DNA of 64,000 nucleotides from Candidatus Babelota bacterium (GTDB lineage: Bacteria > Babelota > Babeliae > Babelales > Vermiphilaceae). The notes below the pieces were generated by a model that saw nothing but the letters and a program-made list of their open reading frames with translations, did not search any database and was not told where the DNA came from. How positions within the stretch are numbered: the stretch's first letter is position 1; each line of letters begins with the position of its first letter. The translations under genes were made by a program, and so were the position numbers. The DNA is taken from positions 1-64,000 of the forward strand of contig JAJCZD010000008.1 of assembly GCA_029262615.1 (NCBI GenBank), read 5' to 3'. This document shows, in pieces, positions 54,775 to 63,612 of the stretch.

Positions 54775-56388
54775 TTATTCTTTCTGCAAACTTATGCTCT
54801 TACCTGATAATGCCGGCAAATGTGAAAATGATTGAGATGTTTGAGGCTTTGTTTCATAATTTGGTGTTGGTGGTCTTTGTGTAAAACAAACAGAATATGA
54901 TCGCTGTGGACTCGGCTTTGATCGTGTTTGTTTTGGGGGAAGTTGTAAATCGTCTAAACAAGGTGGTGGTAAGTTGGCAAGTTCTTTTTTTATTTCAGCT
55001 TCTGTTCTATGAGCAGAGAATGAACGTTTTGTTCTGCGAGGTACTAGCACAAATGCTGGCTTTGGTAAATCTGGTAATGATGTACTATTTTGGTTTTGTT
55101 GCTTGGTTTGGCTCTTTGGCCTTTCGTGTAGTCCTTCCATTGCAAACTTGATATATAAATCTGATGGTGAAGCAGGCTTTGGTCGACGTATACCAGAAGC
55201 TGATTTACTCTTTCTTTTTCCATAATTAAACCTGTCCGGGGAAAACTGTGGTTGGGGAATTGTTATTGAAGAAGAAATACTAGTCGAATTTTCTGGTCTT
55301 TTTTGCTGATTTGGTATCTTCAAACTATTGTTCCAATTATTTAAACGCATAGTATTAAAGCTATCATCGGGCCTTTTTTTTCGAATCGGCCTTACGGGAC
55401 TGCTCGTTTTGTTTGAAGTAGGTCGCTGACCAATAGAACTACTTTTAGAACTACTTTTTTTTGGTTTGATTTCTTGTGGCATTTTGGGCCGAGTAGTTAT
55501 TTTTTGTCTTGGAGTTGCTTTTAATTTCTCTAAAGCTTTTTTCATTTCGTCTGAATATGCTACCTCTAGAGGAGTATCTAAATCATTAAATAAGTTAGCA
55601 TCAACATTTGCTCCATTTGCATAAAGAATGGGTACAGCACCAAAATTATTTTGTCGCACTGCCCAATGAAATGGGGTCCATCCTATTTTATCTTGAGCAT
55701 TAATAATACTTGACCTTCTTTTTTCCTCTTCTTCTCCTAAGCTCTCAAAGGGGTTTTCATCTTCTATTCCTTTGCCATTAAGACACTCAATAAGAATAGC
55801 AAACATCGTTGACCATTCATGTACTATTTGCCAATCTTCTCTTCTCAAAAGAGCATGAAACGGGGTATTCTTTTCTTGATCGGAAAAAGCCAAATCTATT
55901 TTCTTAGAAGCCACAAGCAATTGCAAAACTTCAACATTATTGTTATCAAGAACACAATTGACTACCGATTTTCCCTCTCGTGTCAAAATATTTAGACTTT
56001 TTGTATGTTTTAATTTTTTTTCTATCTTTCTTCTTTCTCCACTTAATAATAGATCAAGAAATTTTTGAGCTTCAAGAAATTGGGCTGCCTGTTTTTTTAA
56101 TGTTTCACGTTTTTCTTTTTCAATTCTTTTTTGCCGCTTTTTTAGAGATTTCCCATCTCTTTTGGTTTCTTTTTTTCTAAGTCTTTCTTCTTCTTTTTCT
56201 AATCTTATACGGTATTTTTCTTCTTTTTTTGCTAGTTTTTGTCTATGTTTAACAGAAGAAACTGCAACCACCATTTCTTGAGAAGTTTCAACTCTTGGGC
56301 TCAACTGTAAAGTAAGTGATTCCTTAAATTCATCCATTGCAATGAGCATTTGTTTAGTAAATAATACATAAAGAAAAAGTTTTTTCAT
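54775..56388 (-). CDS. Secreted ankyrin-repeat protein with long basic disordered tail
   Basis: 537 residues; signal peptide MKKLFLYVLFTKQMLIA. A very charged coiled-coil region (KKEEKYRIRLEKEEERLRKK) precedes about four ankyrin units (GKSVVNCVLDNNNVEVLQLL, NTPFHALLRREDWQIV, GWTPFHWAVRQNNFGAVPIL, DLDTPLEVAY). From about residue 290 on, a Ser/Pro/Lys-rich, probably disordered tail follows. The tail could carry eukaryotic-type interaction motifs. Starts 9 nt after the upstream gene ends. Confidence 0.75.
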   Translation of the reverse strand: MKKLFLYVLFTKQMLIAMDEFKESLTLQLSPRVETSQEMVVAVSSVKHRQKLAKKEEKYRIRLEKEEERLRKKETKRDGKSLKKRQKRIEKEKRETLKKQAAQFLEAQKFLDLLLSGERRKIEKKLKHTKSLNILTREGKSVVNCVLDNNNVEVLQLLVASKKIDLAFSDQEKNTPFHALLRREDWQIVHEWSTMFAILIECLNGKGIEDENPFESLGEEEEKRRSSIINAQDKIGWTPFHWAVRQNNFGAVPILYANGANVDANLFNDLDTPLEVAYSDEMKKALEKLKATPRQKITTRPKMPQEIKPKKSSSKSSSIGQRPTSNKTSSPVRPIRKKRPDDSFNTMRLNNWNNSLKIPNQQKRPENSTSISSSITIPQPQFSPDRFNYGKRKSKSASGIRRPKPASPSDLYIKFAMEGLHERPKSQTKQQNQNSTSLPDLPKPAFVLVPRRTKRSFSAHRTEAEIKKELANLPPPCLDDLQLPPKQTRSKPSPQRSYSVCFTQRPPTPNYETKPQTSQSFSHLPALSGKSISLQKE

Positions 56389-56397
56389 TTCCTTCCC

Positions 56398-57255
56398 CTA
56401 ACCAAGATGCTTTGGCGAAATGCTGGAAGAAGACAACTGTTTTTTTGCTTTTTGTAAAGTGTCTTTTTTGTTTTTTCTTGCTTGAGTCCAACTGGCTAAT
56501 TTTACTTCAAGGTCACAATATGGTTGTTTTTTTTCAGCATATTGTTTGCCAAGTGTATTCAATTGAGCATAATATTCATTTGTTAGCTGTTCTGTTTTTT
56601 GTCCTACTCTTTCTTTAATCGAATCAACACCTTTAGCACCCGCAAGTATCAAGATCCTCATAATTTCTTTATTTCTAGTTAATTCAAGAGGATATTGCTG
56701 GTTTTCGTCTTGAATATTCAACCTTACTTTTAATGACCTAAGAAATATAACTGCTTCCAGATTATCACTTTGACACGCATAATGAAGTGGCGTTAGACCT
56801 TTTTTATCTTGTGCATTGACATCGAGTTCATAATTTTTTCGCACACCATTTTTTTGTTTATATTGCCCAAAAAGTTTTTTTAGTTTTTGAAAATTATCCA
56901 GTGAGGGATTTAATTGACAAAAATAGTGTAATGGTCGCATTCCATCTCTATCGGGAAAGTTAATATCTGCTTCATTTTGCAATAAAAGCTCAACTGCGGT
57001 AGTAAAGCCGTGCATAACAGCAAAATGTATTGGGCCTTGGCCATCTTGGCCAAGAAGATTAAAGTTTGCTCCTACAAATTTATTTATTCGATAAACTTCG
57101 CGATTTTGAATGTAACTTTTAACTAACTTTGCAAACCTTTGCTGGTTTGAATAATCAATTTCTCCTACTGCACTGCCTTCAATTTTAGCACACTGAGGAT
57201 CCATAGCGAATAAAGGAATAACCATTACCATTGAAAATGTAATTATTATTTTCAT
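56398..57255 (-). CDS. Secreted ankyrin-repeat protein
   Basis: 285 residues from the ATG at 57255 (AGGAG, six bases upstream). Signal MKIIITFSMVMVIPLFA. Ankyrin units: GQGPIHFAVMHGFTTAVELL, GMRPLHYFCQLNPSLDNFQK, GLTPLHYACQSDNLEAVIFL and QQYPLELTRNKEIMRILIL. C-terminal coiled coil. Shares FCQLNP / FCRLNP and EAVIFLRSL / EAVKFLRSL with 57528-58394, so the two are recent paralogues. Confidence 0.85.
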   Translation of the reverse strand: MKIIITFSMVMVIPLFAMDPQCAKIEGSAVGEIDYSNQQRFAKLVKSYIQNREVYRINKFVGANFNLLGQDGQGPIHFAVMHGFTTAVELLLQNEADINFPDRDGMRPLHYFCQLNPSLDNFQKLKKLFGQYKQKNGVRKNYELDVNAQDKKGLTPLHYACQSDNLEAVIFLRSLKVRLNIQDENQQYPLELTRNKEIMRILILAGAKGVDSIKERVGQKTEQLTNEYYAQLNTLGKQYAEKKQPYCDLEVKLASWTQARKNKKDTLQKAKKQLSSSSISPKHLG

Positions 57256-57527
57256 ACTAACTCCTGAAAATATTTTAAAATTGCACACTTAGGCATCCAG
57301 AGATATTCAAAAGAAAAGATTACAAAAGAAAAGAATTTCATTCCGAACCCCTTGTTTTAGATTATTCTTTGTAGAGAATACATTCCAAAAAATAACCGGT
57401 TCATACCAGTAATAAAACATAGTTTAAAAAAATTGCAATAACCTCTTTAACTTGATGAATCTCCTTTCTGTGTTCTTTATCTTTTTTACCCTTTTTTATT
57501 TTCTTTCTGCTCTTTTTAGTTTTAAAT

Positions 57528-58394
57528 TTAATCAGGTGATCGTTGAGCGCCTAAGAAGGCTTCTTTGTGCTCTTCTATATATCTTTTTTGTTCTTCTTCT
57601 TTTGGTGGTTTATGGATCTCTATTAACTGCATAAATTCTCTGTGAGGTTTTGTATCACTTTTATATGTCTGGCATAACGAATCTACATTCGCTTTTAATT
57701 CAATTAATTTATCACCTCTCCATTTGGATACAACCTCATGTACAGAATTAGGGACAATTACGCCAGCTGCAACTAAATTATTGATCAGGATAATATCTGT
57801 TGTTAGTTCTATTGGAAGCTTGCCATCATGGTCTTTTGGATCTAAAATAACTCCCAATGATCTAAGAAATTTTACTGCTTCCAAATTATTATAAATACAG
57901 GCTTCATGAAGTGGCGTGCGCCCTTTTTTATCTGTAGGATTTATTTTAAGCCTTGTAAGGCCTTTCTCTGGAGAATTAAATTCTTCAAAATATTGTTTAA
58001 TATCCTCCCACCCATCTGTTTTTGGATTCAACCTACAAAACAAATGCAATGGAGTTTGCTTTTGCCTGTTTCTAATATTGATTAAGGCCCCATTATCCAA
58101 TAACAAAGCACACGCAGGGGCAACACAAAGCTTAACTGCGCAAAGCAATGGTGGTTGATGGCCATCTCCATAAATATTAAAATTCGTTTCTTTTCTTGCC
58201 TGTTTTTCAAGTGCATCAAGTTGTCGGTTTTTTATATAACTAATAATCACATTCGCTAATTTCTTTCTCTGCCTGGTTCTTTCACCCGGATCGTCTTTTT
58301 TTCTTCGCAAAGTAGATCTTTTTTTTTGTTGTTTTGGTTTAACCATAGAGAATAAAGGCATTACACTCAGAGCGGTAATTAATAATATTTTCAT
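57528..58394 (-). CDS. Secreted ankyrin-repeat protein, paralogue of 56398-57255
   Basis: 288 residues; signal peptide MKILLITALSVMPLFS, then a basic stretch (KPKQQKKRSTLRRKKDDPG). Ankyrin units: HQPPLLCAVKLCVAPACALL, QTPLHLFCRLNPKTDGWEDI, GRTPLHEACIYNNLEAVKFL and GKLPIELTTDIILINNLV. The basic N-terminal segment might act in host targeting. A hairpin lies just before its binding site. Confidence 0.82.
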   Translation of the reverse strand: MKILLITALSVMPLFSMVKPKQQKKRSTLRRKKDDPGERTRQRKKLANVIISYIKNRQLDALEKQARKETNFNIYGDGHQPPLLCAVKLCVAPACALLLDNGALINIRNRQKQTPLHLFCRLNPKTDGWEDIKQYFEEFNSPEKGLTRLKINPTDKKGRTPLHEACIYNNLEAVKFLRSLGVILDPKDHDGKLPIELTTDIILINNLVAAGVIVPNSVHEVVSKWRGDKLIELKANVDSLCQTYKSDTKPHREFMQLIEIHKPPKEEEQKRYIEEHKEAFLGAQRSPD

Positions 58395-58404
58395 ATTAAA
58401 TTCC

Positions 58405-58437
58405 TAAAAATCCCTTTGGAATTTCTACACCAAAGGA
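58405..58437 (-). terminator. Hairpin with T-run between ankyrin genes
   Basis: On the minus strand: CCTTTGG, 10-nt loop, CCAAAGG, then GATTTTTAGG. It sits after the gene at 58464 and directly before the ribosome binding site of 58394, so it could terminate or attenuate read-through. Confidence 0.55.
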
Positions 58438-58463
58438 CCAAAAATCGAAACTGTTCCTTTAAC

Positions 58464-59303
58464 TTAATCTCCTTGCTTAAGAAGTTCCAGTTTTCTTCTT
58501 TCTTTTTCTAACTTTCTTAGCTTATCATCTATTACTTCTGATACTTTTTCTTGTTCTAGAATTGTTTGCATTGAATGGGTAACTTCCACCCCATGGCTTT
58601 TAAATAATTTTATAATATCAGGATCTGTGGTTTCCATTGCTTTCCAACCCCCTTTATCTTCTATTACTGGATCTGCTCCTACAGATAAAAGATAAGAAAT
58701 ACCTTCTATACAATTTTTTCTATAGGTTGGTTTTTTTGATTCGTCATCTTCATCAATTGCACTTATAGCAAAATGTAATGGAACTCTACCGTTTAAATCT
58801 TGCACATTAGGGTTAACAACCTTTGCTTTTTTAATTTGCTCAAGAATTTCACTCCATTTACTTATTTCCATTAATTGCATTAAAATATGCAATGGGCTTT
58901 GGCCTGGATAATGCTTTTCATTCAATCCATTTTGTTCATCAACTTTAGCCCCACCATCAATCAAAACTTGAACATAGTCTAGATTTGCTTTTAGCACTGC
59001 AACACACAAAGGTAATTGACCGGAAGGAGAACAGACATTAAAATTAGTTCCACTTGCTGCAAAAGCTTTGAGTTGTTTTATATTATTATGCTGCATAAAA
59101 TTAATAATTCTTTTTGCTAACTCTGCTTCTTTTTGTTTAGGTGATTTTTTTGCAATTTTCTTTGCAAGATCCAATTTTTTTTGCTCTTCTTCTTTTCTTC
59201 TTTGCTCTTTTTTCTTAGATCTGCCAAAACCTAAAATCTTTGGCGGGGACATTGCATCAAGAGTAGATATTAAAGTTGAAAACAAAAATAGGATTTTAAT
59301 CAT
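58464..59303 (-). CDS. Secreted ankyrin-repeat protein
   Basis: 279 residues from the ATG at 59303 (AAGGAG upstream; the 43-codon longer frame is rejected). Signal peptide MIKILFLFSTLISTLDA, then a Lys/Glu-rich coiled coil and ankyrin units: GQLPLCVAVLKANLDYVQVL, GQSPLHILMQLMEISKWSEI, GRVPLHFAISAIDEDDES and GISYLLSVGADPVIEDKGG. First gene of the minus ankyrin tandem. Confidence 0.82.
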   Translation of the reverse strand: MIKILFLFSTLISTLDAMSPPKILGFGRSKKKEQRRKEEEQKKLDLAKKIAKKSPKQKEAELAKRIINFMQHNNIKQLKAFAASGTNFNVCSPSGQLPLCVAVLKANLDYVQVLIDGGAKVDEQNGLNEKHYPGQSPLHILMQLMEISKWSEILEQIKKAKVVNPNVQDLNGRVPLHFAISAIDEDDESKKPTYRKNCIEGISYLLSVGADPVIEDKGGWKAMETTDPDIIKLFKSHGVEVTHSMQTILEQEKVSEVIDDKLRKLEKERRKLELLKQGD

Positions 59304-59462
59304 AGTTTCTCCTTGAGATAATTTTATTCTTTTAATACCAAATAAAAAAAGAAAAATAAAAAGGGCTCGTAAATAATGCCTCAATTGATGGTGGTGCGTA
59401 TAAAAAGTATTTGTGATACGATATAAACACAAATTTGACTTTTAAAAAGGGAAAACTAATCT

Positions 59463-60770
59463 ATGGGCAATCATCACAAACTATCCTTATCTGCAGCAAT
59501 TTTTATAAATATCAATATTATCATGGGATCTGGCGTTTTTATCAATACAATAGAACTAGCAAGACGTGCTGGTATTCTTGGTGGTTTTATGTATCTTGCA
59601 ATGGGTCTTCTACTTCTACCACTTATTGCTAGCATTGCAACATTAGTTAATCTTCATCCAAGTGGCGGATTTTATATGTTTGGTAGCCAAGAGATTAGTC
59701 CATTATTTGGATTTATTAGTTCATGGGGTTATTTCATTGGCAAGATGGCCTCAACAGCCCTAACCATTCATGTGGCAATGACCTTATTACAACAAGTTTT
59801 TCCTCTACTTGCTTTCTTTAATGTACTCACCCTGGACTTATTAGTTGTAGCTTTATTTATTTTTCTTAACACCTTAAATGTACATACCGGAAAAAGAATC
59901 CAATATCTATTTATAAGCATGAAAGTCATACCATTACTTTTTGCAATTTTAGGTGGGCTCTATTTAGTTTCTACTGCAACTATTATTACCGGCATGCCGC
60001 CAGTCTGGTCTGGCATGGCAATCAGTTTACCGTTAGTGCTCTATGCTTCTACTGGATTTGAATCTGCGTGCCTTATTTCATCGCGGATAAAAGATGCAAA
60101 ACGCAATGCACCAATTGCAATTTACACTTCCTTTATTATCGTTCTTATTATTGCATTCTTATATCAATTTCTTTTTTCACTCGCTGTGGGCATTCCACTC
60201 GGCATGTATGATTCATATTTGCAGGCATTTCCCGCGCTGCTGGTCCGATTATTTACCAACAAATGGTTAATGCAAAAACTACTTGGCTTGATCTACATTG
60301 CAGTTGCATGCTCTTCTTTGGGAGCTGGATATGGATTAATTTTCAGTAATAATTGGAATTTATATACCTTGGCCACTCACAATCATCTCTTTTTTAAAAA
60401 CATCCTTACTACTTTTAATCGTCATCATATACCAGTTGCCTGCATTCTAGTAGAAGGCATTTTGATTCTTTTATATTTTGCTATTACTAAAGGTTCACAG
60501 TTACCACTACAACAACTGGGAGCACTGGGCGCAACAATAGCTTACACAATAAGTGTTCTTTCCTTATTAGCAGCTAAATACAACAAACCTGAAATTTCAA
60601 TTCAATGGTTTATTCCATTGCTTGGTTTAGGAAACTGTTTGGTATTAATAGCATCTTGCATTAGTAGTTTTTTTGTGTCTGGATTATTTCCGTTAGTTAT
60701 TTTTTTGCTACTACTTCTTTTTGGCATTAGCATGTACTTTATTACTAAAAAAAAGCCACAATCAGCGTAA
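59463..60770 (+). CDS. APC-superfamily amino acid/amine permease
   Basis: 435 residues with about 12 hydrophobic segments. The family start IMGSGVFINTIELARRAGILGG (helix 1, unwound substrate-binding region) and LHPSGGFYMFGSQEISPLFGF are typical. ASTGFESACLISSRIKDAKRNAP is the conserved helix 6-7 region. Likely imports amino acids from the host. Substrate not predictable. GGG with A-rich spacer before the ATG. Confidence 0.9.
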   Translation: MGNHHKLSLSAAIFININIIMGSGVFINTIELARRAGILGGFMYLAMGLLLLPLIASIATLVNLHPSGGFYMFGSQEISPLFGFISSWGYFIGKMASTALTIHVAMTLLQQVFPLLAFFNVLTLDLLVVALFIFLNTLNVHTGKRIQYLFISMKVIPLLFAILGGLYLVSTATIITGMPPVWSGMAISLPLVLYASTGFESACLISSRIKDAKRNAPIAIYTSFIIVLIIAFLYQFLFSLAVGIPLGMYDSYLQAFPALLVRLFTNKWLMQKLLGLIYIAVACSSLGAGYGLIFSNNWNLYTLATHNHLFFKNILTTFNRHHIPVACILVEGILILLYFAITKGSQLPLQQLGALGATIAYTISVLSLLAAKYNKPEISIQWFIPLLGLGNCLVLIASCISSFFVSGLFPLVIFLLLLLFGISMYFITKKKPQSA

Positions 60771-60925
60771 TTCAAACTCATGTGATTGCATAGCGATACT
60801 AGAAATCTTTTGTAATCGATAATAGATTTTTGAAATTTTATCCAAAAATCTATTTGCACTCTTTGCTCGTATTTTTTTCTGATCTCTTTTTTTGTTTACT
60901 CACTTAACGGGTTTTTAGTAAAAGT

Positions 60926-61522
60926 CTAAGAACTTACTAAGTTAGTAAGGCCAGCAAAGGTATTCACTGAAATTATACTTAGTTGGTTATTACAAAGACG
61001 AAGAACAGTAGGAATCTTAGGGATATTTTGTAAACCCTTGCAGATTGTTTATTTCATGCCTCTCAAATCGAGTAATTCCCTCTGGACAATTATTTTTATT
61101 TTCTTTTTTAATATTGGACTGTTTAAATAATCCTGTATTGAAAATCCGTAATCAAGAACTTGTTTTGGGTTCTGGCCTGGAAAATGTCTTGCTAGCCAAG
61201 TTGAAGGAAGTTTCAATTCTTTGCCATAGTTTAGATACCACTTTTTTGCAAATTCATTGAGATATTGTTTTTTATACGTTAGGGAAAATTGTGCAATTAA
61301 TGACAAGTATTTCATTGCCAATTTGATACCAGGCTTTTTTGGAAATGGCGCTTCCAATTGATTTATTGTTTCGGTCAAAATTATTATTTGTAGTTCCTCT
61401 GGTAATTGCTGAGTAATCAAGCTTTGTAACTGCCCTTGCGCAGTTCCTTTATCTGGCTCCATTGCACCAAAATACCCTACACAAACGACAAACGGAACAA
61501 ATAATACACCTTTAATCTTCAT
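60926..61522 (-). pseudogene. Broken LRR gene with F-box-like N-terminal region
   Basis: The open part (61049-61522) encodes 157 residues: signal peptide, then LPEELQIIILTETINQLE, which reads like an F-box start, then WYLNYGKEL and the family linker GFSIQDYLNSPILKKKIKI, ending LDLRGMK. At 61047-61051 a one-base deletion makes AAATAA where paralogues have AAAATA. A nearby one-base insertion (GGGTTTACAAAAT) restores the frame, and translation would continue NIPKIPTVLRLCNNQLSIIS...AFGL-type LRR to a stop at 60926. The LRR array is thus lost or silent. Confidence 0.75.
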
Positions 61523-61531
61523 CTTTTTACC

Positions 61532-62494
61532 TTAAAAATCTATTTTTACGCCTGGAAGTGCTTTTCTGATTGCATCCTTTGTTGGCTCACTTAGTTGTTT
61601 GTTACCTCTAAGAACAAGAGATTTTAAACTAGTAAGGCCTGCAAAGGTCTTAGATTCAATCGTTGTCAGGTTGTTATCTTTCAGATCAAAATATTTTAAA
61701 TTAGTCAGGTCCGCAAAGGCATTAGATTCAATCATTGTTAGTTGGTTATTTTCAAGATCAAGATATTTTAAACTAGTCAGGCCTGCAAAGGCATTAGATT
61801 CAATCGTTGTTAGTTGGTTATTTTGAAGATAAAGACCTTCTAAACTAGTAAGGCCTGCAAAGGCATTAGATTCAATCATTGTTAGTTGGTTATCTTTCAG
61901 AACAAGAACTTCTAAACTAGTAAGGCCTGCAAAGGTATTAGATTCAATCGTTGTCAGGTTGTTTCCACTAAGATGAAGATATTTTAAATTAGTCAGGCCT
62001 GCAAAGGTATTAGATTCAATCGTTGTTAGTTGGTTATTTTCAAGATCAAGAGTTTGTACGGTCAAAATGTTAGGGATATTTTGCAACCCTTGCAGGCTGT
62101 TTATTTTCATGCCTTCTAAATTGAGAACCACCTCACCCCGGTCAGTTATTATTTTTATTTTCTCTTTTAATACCGGACTGCTTAGATAATCCTCTATTGA
62201 TAGCCCCCAGGGCACACTAGTATCTAGTTTTTCACCGTACAAGATATAATATTCCCGCCCTAACTCAGCTAAAGACCATCCTTCCAATTCTTTTGGTACT
62301 TTTTCGAGTTCCTTTTTAAAACCTTCTAATGATATTTTTTTATCATAAATTTGTTTTGCTTTTGCTTTGATAACAGCTTTTTTTAAGGTCGGTGGTTGAA
62401 ACTGCCCTTGCACAGTTCCTTTATCTGGCTCCATTGCGCCAACATACCCTACACAGATAATAAATAGAATAAATACTATACCTTTAATCTTCAT
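61532..62494 (-). CDS. Secreted LRR protein with six near-identical 24-residue repeats
   Basis: 320 residues. Signal peptide (MKIKGIVFILFIICVGYVGA), a helical cap (EFKKELEKVPKELEGWSLAEL-type), the linker SIEDYLSSPVLKEKIKI, then LRRs with the consensus LTTIESNAFAGLTSLxxLxL. The 24-residue spacing and AFAGL..L pattern are the typical eukaryote-like LRR class. The end (AIRKALPGVKIDF) also occurs in the next gene. Starts 9 nt after 62504's stop. Surface or secreted binding protein. Confidence 0.88.
   Translation of the reverse strand: MKIKGIVFILFIICVGYVGAMEPDKGTVQGQFQPPTLKKAVIKAKAKQIYDKKISLEGFKKELEKVPKELEGWSLAELGREYYILYGEKLDTSVPWGLSIEDYLSSPVLKEKIKIITDRGEVVLNLEGMKINSLQGLQNIPNILTVQTLDLENNQLTTIESNTFAGLTNLKYLHLSGNNLTTIESNTFAGLTSLEVLVLKDNQLTMIESNAFAGLTSLEGLYLQNNQLTTIESNAFAGLTSLKYLDLENNQLTMIESNAFADLTNLKYFDLKDNNLTTIESKTFAGLTSLKSLVLRGNKQLSEPTKDAIRKALPGVKIDF
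61612..62057. repeat. 72-bp tandem repeats encoding LRRs (gene 61532)
   Basis: About six copies of a 72-bp unit containing GCATTAGATTCAATCGTTGT and AGGCCTGCAAAGG. Copies differ by few bases and match those in the next gene, suggesting recent expansion or gene conversion. Confidence 0.85.
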
Positions 62495-62503
62495 CTTTTT
62501 TCC

Positions 62504-63463
62504 TTAAAAATATATTTTTACACCTGGAAGTGCTTTTCTGATCGCATTCTTTGTTTGCTCACTTAGTTGTTTGTTACCTCTAAGAACAAGAGATTTTAAA
62601 CTAGTAAGGCCTGCAAAGGCATTAGATTCAATTGTACTTAGTTGGTTATTAGCAAGATCAAGAACTTTTAAGTTAGTAATACCTGCAAAGGCATTAGATT
62701 CAATCGTTGTTAGTTGGCTATTTTGAAGATAAAGACCTTCTAAACTAGTAAGGCCTGCAAAGGCATTAGATTCAACCGTTATTAGCTGGTTATTATTAAG
62801 ATTAAGATTTTCTAAATTAGTCAAGCCGGCAAAGGCATTAGATTCAATTGTACTTAGCTGGTTATTAGTAAGATCAAGATCTTCTAAACTAGTAAGGCCT
62901 GCAAAGGCATTAGATTCAATTGTACTTAGTTGGTTATTAGCAAGATCAAGAACTTTTAAGTTAGTAATACCTGCAAAGGCATTAGATTCAATCGTTGTTA
63001 GTTGGTTATTTTGAAGATCAAGCATTTGTACGGTAAATATCTTAGGGATATTTTTTAACCCTTGCAGATTGTTTATTTTCATAAAGTCCAAATCGAGCTC
63101 GAAAAAATCTGTGGTAATTGTCACTTGTATTTTCTCTTTTAAAACCGGACTGCTTAAATAATCCTGTATTGATAGCCCCCAGGGTACCCCAGTATCAAGT
63201 TCTTCACCGTATAAAATATAATATTGGCGTCCTAACTCAGCTAAAGACCATTCTTCCAATTCTTTTGGAACTTTTTTGAGTTCCTTTTTAAAATCTTCTA
63301 ATGCTATTTGTTTATTGTGGATTTGTTTTGCTTTTGCTTTAATAACAGCTTCTTTTAAGCTCGTAGGTTGTAACTGCTCTTGAACAGTTCCTGTATCTGG
63401 CCCCGTTCCAACATATCCTACACAGGCGATAAAAAGAACAAATACTATACCTTTAATCTTCAA
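62504..63463 (-). CDS. Secreted LRR protein, TTG start, paralogue of 61532-62494
   Basis: 319 residues from a TTG at 63463. The two paralogues have ATG at this point (KIKGIVF follows in all), and AAAGG stands before it; the longer frame from 63529 is rejected. Six 24-residue LRR units, with units 1-2 and 5-6 identical at the DNA level over 121 bp. Same cap and C-terminal end as the neighbour. The TTG may lower expression. Confidence 0.85.
   Translation of the reverse strand: MKIKGIVFVLFIACVGYVGTGPDTGTVQEQLQPTSLKEAVIKAKAKQIHNKQIALEDFKKELKKVPKELEEWSLAELGRQYYILYGEELDTGVPWGLSIQDYLSSPVLKEKIQVTITTDFFELDLDFMKINNLQGLKNIPKIFTVQMLDLQNNQLTTIESNAFAGITNLKVLDLANNQLSTIESNAFAGLTSLEDLDLTNNQLSTIESNAFAGLTNLENLNLNNNQLITVESNAFAGLTSLEGLYLQNSQLTTIESNAFAGITNLKVLDLANNQLSTIESNAFAGLTSLKSLVLRGNKQLSEQTKNAIRKALPGVKIYF
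62585..63030. repeat. 72-bp tandem repeats encoding LRRs (gene 62504)
   Basis: Six units of 72 bp. 62597-62717 and 62885-63005 are identical (121 bp) at an offset of exactly four units (288 bp), a mark of recent in-register duplication. Confidence 0.88.
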
Positions 63464-63612
63464 TTTTTTGCCTTTATGAAAGTAATATCTTCTTACTTTA
63501 AGGTAACAAAATGGGCCTATCAAATGCAATAATTCAAATAGGAATTAAGCCAGACGGTTTCGCAAGGGGTTTTAATGCATCTATTGCGATATGTTGAGGG
63601 GTTCTAAAAAAA

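Noticed and set aside
57452-57634. Plus-strand 60-residue hydrophobic ORF
   Set aside because: Made of T-rich antisense sequence at the end of the 57528 ankyrin gene; no binding site and no family.
61612-63030. CRISPR-like regular repeats
   Set aside because: The 72-bp units have no unique spacers and lie in frame inside LRR coding sequence.
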